Assembly: GCA_963846775.1 (NCBI GenBank)
Contig: CAWJXB010000005.1
Span: forward strand, 1-64,000
Direction: 5' to 3'
Length of the DNA stretch: 64,000 nt
Origin: CAVYXA01 sp963846775
Lineage (GTDB): Bacteria > Verrucomicrobiota > Verrucomicrobiia > Chthoniobacterales > UBA10450
Each line of letters opens with the position of its first letter. Position 1 is the stretch's first letter. The notes under the pieces were generated by a model, which saw only the letters and a list, made by a program, of their open reading frames with translations, was not told the origin of the DNA and made no database searches. Made by a program: the position numbers and the translations under genes. Below are positions 8,851 to 17,676 of this stretch, one piece after another.

Positions 8851-8950
8851 CCCATAAATCGCTCTTGCTTGCTAACGGTTTTCTGGAATAAACAACATGG
8901 CATGACGCAGAATATGAGACAGATGTGGAACGATCGAAGATTGCCGGCGG

Positions 8951-9613
8951 GTGATGGCGCCCCGAACTCCTTCGGGGTCGTCCGGCTTCGCAGGCAGACT
9001 TTTACGCTCCCCGGCGCTAAGAGCATGTCTTCTTGCTTTTTTGCTTTTCTGGTTTATGGCCGCGCTTGCGTGCGGTGGGTGCCAGACGGAGCTGCCTGCC
9101 CTCCCGAATCCTCCCGGTCCTCACACCGCCGTCCGGCTGTCTCCGGGAGATGCGATCAAGCTTTCTTTTGCGGAAGAGACCGATCTGGATCAAACGCAGA
9201 AAATTCGCAGAGACGGCAAGGTGAGTCTGCCGCTTATCGGCGAGGTGACGGCTGCGGGGAAGAGGATTACCGATTTTCAAAGGCAGATTATCAGCCGTTT
9301 TAAGGACCATCTGGAAAACCCCGAGGTGCTGGTCACATTGGAGAACGGTGTGGCAACGGTAACGGTCGCCGGATTCGCCAATCGACCGGGTCCGATCGCG
9401 TTTGATCGCCCAATGACTGTTTACCAGGTGATCATGCAAGCGGGCGGAGTGAGCGACTATGGGAGCATGCGCAATATTCATCTGACCCGCGTCATCAACG
9501 GTGAACAGCTCACTGAGACATTTAGCCTCAAGCCGAGCATTCGCGGCGAGCCGATCAAACCAAAATATGTCCAGGACGGGGACGTGATCTACATCGGGCG
9601 CAGCCTGTTTTGA
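8951..9613 (+). CDS. Polysaccharide export lipoprotein (Wza/EpsA-like, PES plus SLBB domains)
   Basis: After a signal segment (ACLLAFLLFWFMAALAC, a lipobox ending in Cys), the PES domain starts at VRLSPGDAIKLSFAEE and contains RRDGKVSLPLIGEV. An SLBB domain follows at VTVAGFANRPGPIAF, MTVYQVIMQAGGVSDYGSMR, ending DVIYIGRSLF. At ~200 residues it is shorter than Wza and resembles the single-SLBB exporters of exosortase loci. It would sit in the periplasm/outer membrane and help exopolysaccharide cross it. The nominal start (GTG-ATG at 8951) overlaps a dispersed repeat module, so translation may begin nearer the hydrophobic stretch, for example at 9041 or 9056. Confidence 0.8.
   Translation: MMAPRTPSGSSGFAGRLLRSPALRACLLAFLLFWFMAALACGGCQTELPALPNPPGPHTAVRLSPGDAIKLSFAEETDLDQTQKIRRDGKVSLPLIGEVTAAGKRITDFQRQIISRFKDHLENPEVLVTLENGVATVTVAGFANRPGPIAFDRPMTVYQVIMQAGGVSDYGSMRNIHLTRVINGEQLTETFSLKPSIRGEPIKPKYVQDGDVIYIGRSLF
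8963..9005 (+). repeat. CTTCGGGGTCGTCC module, copy 3, inside the 5' end of the export gene
   Basis: CGAACTCCTTCGGGGTCGTC then TTCGCAGGCAGACTTTTA matches the modules at 7665 and 8808. If the GTG at 8951 is used, the repeat encodes part of the leader. Confidence 0.6.
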
Positions 9614-9616
9614 TTA

Positions 9617-9887
9617 GAACCCATCTCATAAATAGGGAACGAGTGCGTTGCCAGAGATTTGGTGCTGCGGCAAGGCGCGAGGAGGAAGAATATCCTTCAT
9701 GGATCTTTGACCGACAAGCAACGCCGCCGCAGTGGCAAAGATTGGCAACCCTTCGGGCTAACCTCTGGCGGGCGCCTAGCAGCGTTGCTCCTCAGTCACA
9801 GAGCGCTTCGGCTATGCTCCCTCGTCGCGTCTTGCCAGCCGCCCGTCAGAGTTTAGCGCACTCATTTCCTATTTATGAGATGGGTTC
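9617..9887. mobile_element. 271-bp MITE-like element with perfect 20-bp terminal inverted repeats
   Basis: The left end GAACCCATCTCATAAATAGG is exactly complementary to the right end at 9868-9887. The match continues imperfectly inward (GAGTGCG on both sides, then CGGCAAGGCGCGAGGAGG against GGCAAGACGCGACGAGGG). There is no open frame of note inside and no clear target duplication. It begins four bases after the stop codon of the export lipoprotein. It could be a non-autonomous transposon or a structured RNA. Confidence 0.65.
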
Positions 9888-9916
9888 CAGCGGGCCTGGC
9901 TCTGTTGACAACCTGT

Positions 9917-10003
9917 GTCATTCCGAGCGGAACGAGGAATCTCAAACTGCTTGTCCGAGCGCAAACAAATAGTCAGAGATGTCTCGCCTTCGCTCGACAT
10001 GAC
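9917..10003. repeat. Palindromic GTCATTCCGAGCG repeat
   Basis: GTCATTCCGAGCG at 9917-9929 pairs with CGCTCGACATGAC at 9991-10003, and GAGGAATCTC pairs partly with GAGATGTCTC inside. Elements of the form tcattccgagcg...cgctcg-catgac are common interspersed palindromes in many bacterial genomes. The start codon of the next gene (ATG at 9999) lies in its right arm. Confidence 0.6.
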
Positions 10004-11149
10004 AACAAAGTGGGCTTTCGCGCTCGTGTGCGCGGCTTATCCTACTGGTCCCAGTGGGCCAGGCAATCAGTCAAGAGGTTCAGGTCACAGCCGAAGCGGA
10101 CGCGGGCTATGACGATAACGTTAACACGGGTGCGAGCGGCGGCGGCTCACCGTTCGCAAACGGCAACATTGTTGTTACCTACAATCGTCCCATTGGGCGG
10201 ACGCAAATTGATTTGATTGGCGTCGCAGGTTACACGCCTTATTCCGATTCGGGAAACGGGCCTAACCAGAGTGTGGATCTGAACCTTACCCTGGGAGTGA
10301 CCCATTACGTTTCGTCCCGGCTTTTCTTTTACGCCAGCGTTTATGCTGCCTACCAGACGGAGCCGAATTTCCAAAACAACGTTGGCCCTTTAAATGTGCG
10401 CAACGATCATTTCAACACCGAGGATATTTTCTCGATGACTTATCACTGGGTCCTGCGGCTTGCCACAATTACGAGTTACACATACAACCGCGTTAAATAC
10501 GATGACCCATCGATTGGAGCGTTTGAGGACCGGACGGAAAATACCTTTAGCGAGACATTGCAATTTAGTCTCACGAGCCGCACCAATCTGATCGGGGAAT
10601 ATCGTTTTGAAATGTCAGACTACGATACGGCTCCGCTCAATTCTACTACGCACTATCTCCTGGCTGGTATCGATCATAATTTGACAGAACACTTCAAGCT
10701 TCATCTGCTGGGAGGTGAAACATTTCGCTCTTTTGACACCGGCATGGATACGGCTGACCCACACTTCGAAGGCTCGATTAATTACACCAGCGGCAGCTAT
10801 TCGCTCGGATGGACGTCAAGCTATGCGGTGGAAGCGCCCAACACACCCGGTGTGTCACTCAGCACCACGTTTCGAACCGGCCTGAACGCTACATACAATC
10901 TATCTCCCCGGCTTAGCTCAACGGCCGGTGTCTATTACAGTGATACGCAGAATGAGGTCCCGATCTCATCAGGAGCCGGCTCAATCGGCTCGGAGGAGGC
11001 AATCGATTTTTCGCTCGGCCTTCGTTATACGATCAATCGGCATTTTGACCTTGCACATTGACTATAGCCACTCCTCGGTTGGTTCGATGGGATCGCAGCC
11101 AGGCTATTCCCGGAATCGTTATTCTGGCGGAGTGAGCTTTAGATATTAG
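9999..11149 (+). CDS. Outer-membrane beta-barrel protein of the exosortase locus (BBP2-like), two frameshifts
   Basis: A signal-like start MTTKWAFALVCAA at 9999 is in a different frame from the body, which reads from about 10050: AISQEVQVTAEADAGYDDNV, then ~330 residues of alternating amphipathic strands (NIVVTYNRPIGRTQIDLIGV, LFFYASVYAAYQT, ATITSYTYNRVKYDD, TTFRTGLNATYNL). A second shift near 11058 leads to IDYSHSSVG and the end YSGGVSFRY, an aromatic C-terminus typical for BamA recognition. Between the export lipoprotein and the exosortase, such barrels are presumed to be the outer-membrane channel for exopolysaccharide. Both shifts could be sequence errors. Confidence 0.7.
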
Positions 11150-11581
11150 CCGCTGGAAGCTGGCCGCCGCCAGGACTACGGACGACGGACAACAGGACAA
11201 CTAGGACTACGAGGACTACGGGACTACTGACTACAGACTACGTGGACAACAGGACTACGGACCTTCCATCTTCGCTGAGGCTCGATGAGCGTTCAGCTCC
11301 GTAGGAGCGACAGGTTTATAGCTATCGGTTCGTTTAAGGTCCGAAAAGCTCCGTTAGGAGCGGCATGTTTGAGGTAATGTGCAGATAGATTTGCGTGTAG
11401 GTGTTGGGAATCTGGGGATCACATGTCGCTCCCAGGGGAGCTTTTGGTGTATTTGTGATTCTTTAGCTATATACACGCCGCGCCTACGGCGCTCGCTGAA
11501 CTACTGGACCATCGACCACGGACGACCGACCACTGGATACAGACAACTGACCACTCGACCACGGACTACTGACTTCTGTTA
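11150..11581. repeat. Intergenic low-complexity GGACTACGG repeats and AGCTCC...GGAGC hairpins
   Basis: From 11172 to 11265 the unit GGACTACNGGACAAC repeats degenerately. Small inverted motifs follow: AGCTCCGTAGGAGC at 11298, AGCTCCGTTAGGAGC at 11349 and GCTCCCAGGGGAGC at 11431. The GACCACGGACGACCGACCAC type resumes at 11510-11578. No gene is supported. Confidence 0.55.
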
Positions 11582-12550
11582 ATGAGAACGTCTCCACCAA
11601 ACGAAGCTGCTGCTCGCGAGACCGTTGTTCCAACGCAAACGGGAAACGTCTCCCCATCCAGTCCGTCTAATCCGAGGAAGACATGGCGGTTTTGGGGCGG
11701 CGCATTTTTTGCGATAGCGCTGCTGGCGGTTTTCGCCTTGCCCCTCCTGGAACTGGTGAATTACGCAGCCGGGAGCGAGCTGTTCTCATACATTTTTCTG
11801 GTTCCTTTTGTTTCTGCATACCTGCTCTATCTCCGGCGCGATCAATTGCCGAAAAAGCACGGGGTCGATCTTCCGATTGCGATCACCTTCCTGGTAAGTG
11901 GTCTGTCCATTTTGGCGGTCACTTACTGGCTCGATCTCGCCGGACAAGCGCCAGCCGGTAATGGTCGCATCGTGCTGTTAACCCTCTCATTCCTTTGCTG
12001 GCTTGCCGGTGGAGGTTTTCTCTTTCTCGGGCGACCGTGGATGCGAGCAGCTGCTTTTCCCCTGGCCTACCTCATTTTTATGGTGCCGATGCCCGACGCA
12101 ATGGTGGACGCACTCGAAACGGCCTCGAAATATGCTTCAGCCGAGGCGGCCAATCTTTTTTTCTATCTGACCGGCACTCCTTTTATCCGGAACGGTGTTG
12201 TTTTCCAACTCCCGAACATCACGATTGAAGTTGCCCAGGAATGCAGCGGTATTCGGTCGAGCTGGGTGCTTTTCATGACCAGTATCGTGGCCGCGAATTT
12301 ATTCTTGAAGACCTCCTGGCGCCGTCTTGCGCTGGTCGCATTCGTCATCCCTCTCGGCATCATTCGCAACGGTTTTCGGATTTGGGTCATCGGGACGCTT
12401 TGCATCCATTTTGGGCCGCAGATGATCCACAGTGCGATCCATCGCAAAGGTGGTCCGCTCTTTTTTGTGCTCTCGTTGGTTCCGTTGTTTTTATTCCTCT
12501 TCTGGCTGAGGAGGGGGGAGGGGGCGCGGGGGCCGCGACCGCGAAAGTGA
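11582..12550 (+). CDS. xrtC: Exosortase (VPDSG-specific XrtC type)
   Basis: The 322-residue polytopic membrane protein has about eight hydrophobic segments between residues 40 and 310. The cysteine-protease-like catalytic set is intact: Cys221 in EVAQECSGIRSS, Arg262/Arg266 in LGIIRNGFRIWVI, and His287 in SAIHRKGGPLFFVL. Exosortases cleave C-terminal tripartite signals in the cytoplasmic membrane and pass the protein on toward the surface. Assignment to XrtC is inferred from the VPDSG-CTERM gene nearby and the verrucomicrobial context, not from a profile score. The ATG at 11582 is the first in frame; the N-terminal 35 residues are disordered. The gene is intact, unlike several neighbours. Confidence 0.85.
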   Translation: MRTSPPNEAAARETVVPTQTGNVSPSSPSNPRKTWRFWGGAFFAIALLAVFALPLLELVNYAAGSELFSYIFLVPFVSAYLLYLRRDQLPKKHGVDLPIAITFLVSGLSILAVTYWLDLAGQAPAGNGRIVLLTLSFLCWLAGGGFLFLGRPWMRAAAFPLAYLIFMVPMPDAMVDALETASKYASAEAANLFFYLTGTPFIRNGVVFQLPNITIEVAQECSGIRSSWVLFMTSIVAANLFLKTSWRRLALVAFVIPLGIIRNGFRIWVIGTLCIHFGPQMIHSAIHRKGGPLFFVLSLVPLFLFLFWLRRGEGARGPRPRK

Positions 12551-13073
12551 TCGGTGAGAAGTGATGAGTGAGAGGTGGATAGCCTCCGGCTTCGTAGAGC
12601 CTCCGGCTCGGAGAGATGTCAGATGACGGAGGACAGAAGGCGAATGACGAATGACGGATGACGGATGACGGATGACAAGGTCGAAGCAAACACCGAACTC
12701 CCAACATCCAACGCCGAACGCAATGACAGCCGCTTCGCGCAAGGCTACTCCGAACTTCGAAAGTCTTCGCGAGCAGGGAGCGTTTGCGAGCGCCTGCGGC
12801 GGGCCAAGGAGGACGGAAGGCGAATGACGAATGACGAATGACGGAGGGCGAATGACGGATGACAAGGTCGAAGGACGGCGTGGGAAGGGGGAAGTGATCA
12901 GTGATTAGTGAGAAGTGAGAGGTGGATGGAGGACAGCCTCCGGCTTCGTAGAGCCTACGGTTCGGAGAGAGGTCAGAGATCAGAAGTCAGAGGACAGATG
13001 ACAACGAGACGACAGGACAACAAGACAATCCGAGACCAATCTCCGATCTGCTAACTTCGATCTTCGCTCTTGT
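12551..13073. repeat. Intergenic low-complexity GACGAATGACGGATGACGG repeats
   Basis: Tandem degenerate GACGGATGACGGATGAC and GTGATGAGTGAGAGG units fill the gap, with duplicated pieces such as GATAGCCTCCGGCTTCGTAG (12579 and again near 12932) and CAACATCCAACGCCGAACGC. I see no coding frame that is not a repeat translation. Confidence 0.55.
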
Positions 13074-14715
13074 TCACGGCGCGATGAGTGTCCAGCCCGC
13101 GGCAACAGTGGGACCGTAGGCGCCGCTGATGAAAGTGCGGCCGTTCAGATACCAGATCGCCGTTCTCTGCGTCACGAAATTGTAGAGCAGGTAATCCGGT
13201 TTACTATCCCGGTTGAAATCGGCCACTCCCATTAATCGATATCCGCTGGCAATGGTCGGGCCGAAAACGCCGCCAGTGAACGTTGCCTCTGAGAAATACC
13301 AGATCGCAGACTGCCTCGTATTCGCATTGAAGAGTAAGAGGTCGGAGTTTCCATCGCTGTTGAAGTCCGCCACACGCACTATGCTCCAGCCGGCGGGAAG
13401 AGTCGGTCCGAACACTCCGCCGGAAAAAACGTTGTTATTCATGTACCAAAACGCGGTTCGTCGCGTGCCGGCATTGAACAGGACGAAATCGGGATTGCCG
13501 TCCTGGTTGAAATCGCCGACTGCACTCAGTTCCCAGCCGCTTGGTAGCGTAGGGCCAAAGCGGCCGCTAACGAAAGTCGGGCCAGATAAATACCAAATGG
13601 CTGTTCGATGCGTCGTAGGATTGAATAGGGCGTAGTCGGCGTTACCATCGCGATGGAAGTCGGCTATTCCCACTACGATCCAGCCGGCAGGCAATGTCGG
13701 GCCATGAGCGCCGCTGACATAGGCATTGTTGTTCAGATACCAGATCGCAGTTTGGCGCGTGTTCGACTTAGACAAGACATAATCGGGTTTGCCGTCGTGA
13801 TTGAAATCGCTCCCTGGTCCCCCCGGGGGCGTAGGCGTCGGAGGAGGAGTTGGGGTAGGCGTAGGTGTCGGTGTTGGCGTCCCGGCCGACCAGATTTCAA
13901 TCCCCTGGCAGACAGGATCTCCCGCTACTCGGGCCAGTCTTGCGCTCAAGACGCCGTTCGTTACTAAAGCTGGATAGGGACCTAATCGTTGCCAACTGTT
14001 TATTGGCATCCGGCCCACTGCGCCCGCCACCTGAACACCCTGAACAAAGACGTTTGAGGCCCGGAAATTGGATTGGTGGTCCTCAATCATCCAAAGGTAA
14101 ATGTAATAGCTTCCGTTTGGGAGGGTTTGACTGAAAGTGACATCACAGCGCCGGGCACCAAATCCCCCTTTGCAGCATCGTATTCGTGTCGCCATCCACA
14201 GCCGGAGAATACGTCACCGAGTTGGCAAAAGTATTGTTGCTGCTCGAGAATCCATTGGCCAGCGCGGTGGCATAAGACAACCAAGGGTGTCCGTTAACGG
14301 TGGCAGCATTTCCGTTTACATTAATGCCCTTTACAAAAGTTCCCTCTGGCGGCGGTGTGGGTGTAGGCGATGGCGATGGTGTTGGGCTGGGTTGCCCCCC
14401 AGGGACGGTGTAAGAGACTTCGTTGGATACGGCACTCTCAACTTGGGCGCTGTTGTAGGCGGTCGCCGCGAAGAAATAGGTTGTCCCAGGGACCAGGTTC
14501 GGGACGGTCATCGAGGTGTTAATTCCGGCTTCGAAGGTCTGCGTGTAAACGCCGCTGGTGGTTCCCACATGGAGCCGATAACCGGCTACGGTAGGGTCGG
14601 GGCTCGGATCCCAGGCGAGGCCAACCTGGTCGGCAAAGAGTGGTGTGCCGATGGCCAGGATCGACAGGGACAAGGCGGCGGCGAGCGGGCGAAGGCGGAT
14701 CATTGAAATTCCCAA
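13074..14715 (-). CDS. Secreted FnIII / malectin-like / FG-GAP repeat protein, one frameshift
   Basis: The N-terminal signal peptide (LAAALSLSILAIGTPLFA) is followed by a fibronectin type III domain (VGLAWDPSPDPTVAGYRLHV ... VPNLVPGTTYFFAATAYNSA), a Pro-Ser-Thr linker, a malectin-like beta domain (TFVKGINVNGNAATVNG ... NGSYYIYLWMIEDHQSNF), a second TPTPTP linker, and at least five repeats of the form DFN-DG-PD-LLFN-TR-AIWY-N-GPTLPAGW. The last are FG-GAP/VCBS repeats, with Asx-rich calcium-binding loops, that build a beta-propeller. One frameshift at 14150-14190 splits the gene in the malectin-like part. No sorting signal is seen at the C-terminus. It is probably a cell-surface or extracellular binding protein. 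Confidence 0.7.
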
Positions 14716-15119
14716 AACTATGGAAATTATAGCAGCAATTGTGCCCGGGTTAGCCGCCCTTAAGCACGTTTTTGCCCTAGTTCGCCCGCGAGAATTCGGG
14801 TGTCTGGACAGCCGGGCGTCTCGCCTGGTTGAAACTCATCCTCGACGCGTCCCACAGCGAGCCCGCCCACCGGCGCCACGGCCAAGATGCCCGTGATTCC
14901 GCGGCTGTGCTTTTCAACAGCCACCTGCAACCTGTCTCGCCACCGAACTTTGAGTCTGGTGGATCCGGGGAAATCTGAATTATTGTCGAGGCAGACCGTG
15001 CACTTGCGGTGCGCCTGTCCCGCAACGGCCCTGAGCGGGCGTTTTGAATTTCGTGGTTAGGTCATTTGTGCTTTGTTTAGAATTTCGAGATTCGGATTTC
15101 GAATTTCGGCGATAAGTCC
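14716..15119. other. Intergenic region without a recognised gene
   Basis: Short frames at 14777-15025 are not supported by composition or by a start signal. The last ~100 bases before prsK are AT-richer (GATTCGGATTTCGAATTTCG) and probably hold its promoter, but I cannot define -35/-10 boxes with confidence. Confidence 0.35.
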
Positions 15120-17240
15120 ATGAATCTGAATTCAATTGTAGCTGGCGCCGCGGCGGTTTTGTGCGCCATTCTTGGGCTTGCAGTGGCGTTCCGGAGCCAC
15201 GGCTCCGTGGCTCGTCGTTGTTTCTCGGTGGGCATGCTCCTGTTCGGCATGGAGAGCGTTCTGGCATGTGCGAGTTTCGCCGCGGCTTCGCCCGAGCAAG
15301 TCGCTGCCTGGCAGAAATATGCTCTTCTGGTGGAATCGTTTCTCCCAGGGGTCTGGCTTTGCTTCAGCCTGACCTATTCGAGGGCGAACTACCGCGACTT
15401 TCTAGTCCGGTCGCGTCTGCTTCTCATCACGGCTCTTTTGATTCCCCTCTGCTGGTTACCGGCTCTGCGTGGTTACTTGTTCAATATCGCGTCCTTCCAG
15501 GAGCCACTCGAAGGCTGGGTGGTGCTATTTCAACCGGCGGCCAAACTTCTGAACGCTGCGGTCTTGATTGCGATGGTGTTGATCCTGACCAATTTGGAGC
15601 AAACATTTCGTTCTGCCGTCGGGACGATGCGTTGGCGCATCAAATTTTTGATCATCGGCCTTGCGGTCATTTTCGGTGCAAGAATTTACGCCGCAACGGA
15701 ATCGCTCCTCTTTTCCGGCTATGGTCTGGCCGAACTGAACATTAGAAGTGTTTCGCTTTTGATCGGAGGTGCACTGATCTCCATAGGATACTTCCGACGC
15801 GGTTTTGGTGAGATCGATTTGTATCCGTCGAGAGCGGTCCTGCACACATCGGTCACGGTCCTGCTCACCGGGATCTACCTGTTTGTCGTCGGCGTTCTGG
15901 CCCAGATCGTTGTCCATTTCGGGGGGGCCGCCAGTTTCCCCATCGCGACTTTTCTTGTGTTACTCGGCCTGGCTGGCCTGGCCGTGCTCCTGCTCTCGGA
16001 ACGTCTCCGGCAAAGCCTTCAGCTATTTGTTAGTCGTCATTTCAAGAGACCACAGCATGATTTTCGCCAAATCTGGGCCCGGTTCACCAAAGCGCTTTCC
16101 ACGATCCTGGAGGAAACGCCTTTGATCGCCGCTGCGTCGCGACTGATCTCGGAAACCTTCAGCGCTCTCTCCGTCTCGATCTGGCTTTTCGACGAGAATC
16201 GCGAACATCTGATTCGGCTCGCCTCGACCGCGCAGGCAACGCCGGATCCGGGCGCCGATGCGCGCGATTCGATGCCAGCAGGCCCACTGGCGTCGGTGGA
16301 GCTGGGGAAACTTTCGCATCCTTTCAATCCACGGAAAACAAAGGAGACATGGGCGAAATGTCTGAGCGAAATCGGCGGCGGCCGGTTTCGCACCGGCGGT
16401 GACCCGCTAGTGGTTCCATTGATTGCCGGCGAGCGATGGCTTGGGGTGATTGTGCTGGCCGATCGCGTTGGCGGCCTGCGTTACACCGCCGAGGAAATGG
16501 ACTTGTTGAAGTGTATCGGAGACCAGGTCGCGGCCAACTTGCTAAACCTGCGGTTAACTCAAGAGCTGATGGAACGCAAGGAGTTGGAGGCGTTTCAGGC
16601 CATCTCGGCATTCTTTGTGCATGATCTCAAGAACGCGGCTTCTACGCTCGGTCTTACGTTGCAAAACCTTCCGGTTCACTTTGACGATCCAGATTTCAGG
16701 CAGGATGCGCTTCGCGGAATCGAGAGCGCAGCCGGCCGGATCAACGAGTTAGTTGCCCGGATGAATGCTTTTCGTCAGGGGGTCCGGCTGGATCAGGCTG
16801 AGATCGACATCAATTCTGTGATCGAGGAGGCGCTGGCTGGGTTGAATGGGACCGCTGGCGCCGAATTGGTGACGACATTGGAGCCAGTCCCGCCGATCAT
16901 CGGCGATCGAAACCAGTTGCAGAGCCTCTTCACGAACCTGGTCTTAAACGCCACAGAAGCGATCGGTGCAGGTCAGAACGGCCGCATCGCCGTTGAAACA
17001 GGCCAGCACGATGATTGGGTCAGCGTCTCAGTCTCCGACAATGGGTGCGGGATGAGCCATGAATTTCTCAAGAATTCGCTCTTCCGCCCATTCCGCACCA
17101 CGAAGAAGAAAGGAATTGGCATTGGCATGTTCCAGGCGAAACTGATTGTCGAAGCGCACCAGGGCGCGATCCAAGTGAAAAGCACGCCGGGAGAGGGAAC
17201 GACGTTTCGGGTTTTGTTCCCATTGAGCAAGAAAAGCTGA
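15120..17240 (+). CDS. prsK: PEP-CTERM system sensor histidine kinase PrsK
   Basis: The 706-residue protein has an N-terminal block of about nine membrane helices (1-310), a GAF-like sensor domain (about 330-480; LLVVPLIAGERWLGV-type text), then a HisKA-type dimerisation segment with His501 in AFFVHDLKNAASTLGL, an N box (NLVLNATEAI), G boxes (VSDNGCGMS and GIGIGMFQAKLIVEAH) and the end GTTFRVLFPLS. This architecture is that of PrsK, the kinase that occurs with PrsR in genomes with PEP-CTERM export. It is in the membrane and should phosphorylate PrsR, encoded 437 bp downstream. The reading frame is intact. Confidence 0.85.
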   Translation: MNLNSIVAGAAAVLCAILGLAVAFRSHGSVARRCFSVGMLLFGMESVLACASFAAASPEQVAAWQKYALLVESFLPGVWLCFSLTYSRANYRDFLVRSRLLLITALLIPLCWLPALRGYLFNIASFQEPLEGWVVLFQPAAKLLNAAVLIAMVLILTNLEQTFRSAVGTMRWRIKFLIIGLAVIFGARIYAATESLLFSGYGLAELNIRSVSLLIGGALISIGYFRRGFGEIDLYPSRAVLHTSVTVLLTGIYLFVVGVLAQIVVHFGGAASFPIATFLVLLGLAGLAVLLLSERLRQSLQLFVSRHFKRPQHDFRQIWARFTKALSTILEETPLIAAASRLISETFSALSVSIWLFDENREHLIRLASTAQATPDPGADARDSMPAGPLASVELGKLSHPFNPRKTKETWAKCLSEIGGGRFRTGGDPLVVPLIAGERWLGVIVLADRVGGLRYTAEEMDLLKCIGDQVAANLLNLRLTQELMERKELEAFQAISAFFVHDLKNAASTLGLTLQNLPVHFDDPDFRQDALRGIESAAGRINELVARMNAFRQGVRLDQAEIDINSVIEEALAGLNGTAGAELVTTLEPVPPIIGDRNQLQSLFTNLVLNATEAIGAGQNGRIAVETGQHDDWVSVSVSDNGCGMSHEFLKNSLFRPFRTTKKKGIGIGMFQAKLIVEAHQGAIQVKSTPGEGTTFRVLFPLSKKS

Positions 17241-17271
17241 AAGCTGAAAACTGAAACACTGAAATTGAATA

Positions 17272-17633
17272 ATGCGACTTGGTGAAGAATTTCGCGAACG
17301 TGCAAAGCGATATGCGTCAGCAATAGTTCGTCTTTACGTGGAACTACCAAAGAAGCGAAAGGAAGTGGAAGTAATTGGCCATCAATTGCTGCGATCCGGG
17401 ACATCAGTGGCTGCGCATGTCCGCGAAGCATCGCGTGCTCGATCCGATGCCGGTTCTGTTCCAAGAATGATTCGGCTTTGCAAGAGGCGGATGAATCGCA
17501 CCTTTGGTTAGAACTGCTACGAGATGATTGCGCAATCAATGCGGCAAACCTGTTAGAGTTGCTGGCAGAAACCGATGAGTTAATGGCGATCTTTGCTACA
17601 ATGAGCGAGCGAACAAAGCGCAACGCAGCATGA
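17272..17633 (+). CDS. Four-helix-bundle protein (S23/IVP family), one frameshift
   Basis: FRERAKRYASAIVRLYVELP, VEVIGHQLLRSGTSVAAHVR and EASRARSD are the first helices of the small four-helix-bundle family first known from 23S rRNA intervening sequences. After a one-base shift near 17460 the sequence continues ALQEADESHLWLELLRDDCA, NLLELLAETDELMAIFATM to a stop at 17633, the usual ~120 residues. The function is unknown. It lies between prsK and prsR on the same strand and would be co-transcribed, which is unusual for that pair and may reflect insertion of a mobile cassette. Confidence 0.7.
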
Positions 17634-17676
17634 ATTTTAGCGTTTCAGTTTTTCAGTTTTTCAGCGTTTTCTTTTG

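Larger units (their letters stand above)
8464..8950. other. Intergenic region: promoter elements, then low-complexity repeats
   Basis: The left part carries the -24/-12 element and upstream box of the VPDSG protein. From 8605 to 8740 there are GGACNACGGGAC-type degenerate repeats and CCAACGCCGAACGCCC units. At 8808-8850 is a copy of the CTTCGGGGTCGTCCC module. I support no gene. Confidence 0.5.

Noticed and set aside
11290..11445. CRISPR-like spacing of AGCTCC...GGAGC motifs
   Set aside because: Only three short, differing hairpin motifs with unequal spacing and mixed orientation; no direct repeats of constant length and no cas genes.
14777..15025. 82-aa minus-strand frame before prsK
   Set aside because: Arginine/serine-rich translation with no start signal, and the opposite strand is equally open. 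No support as a gene.
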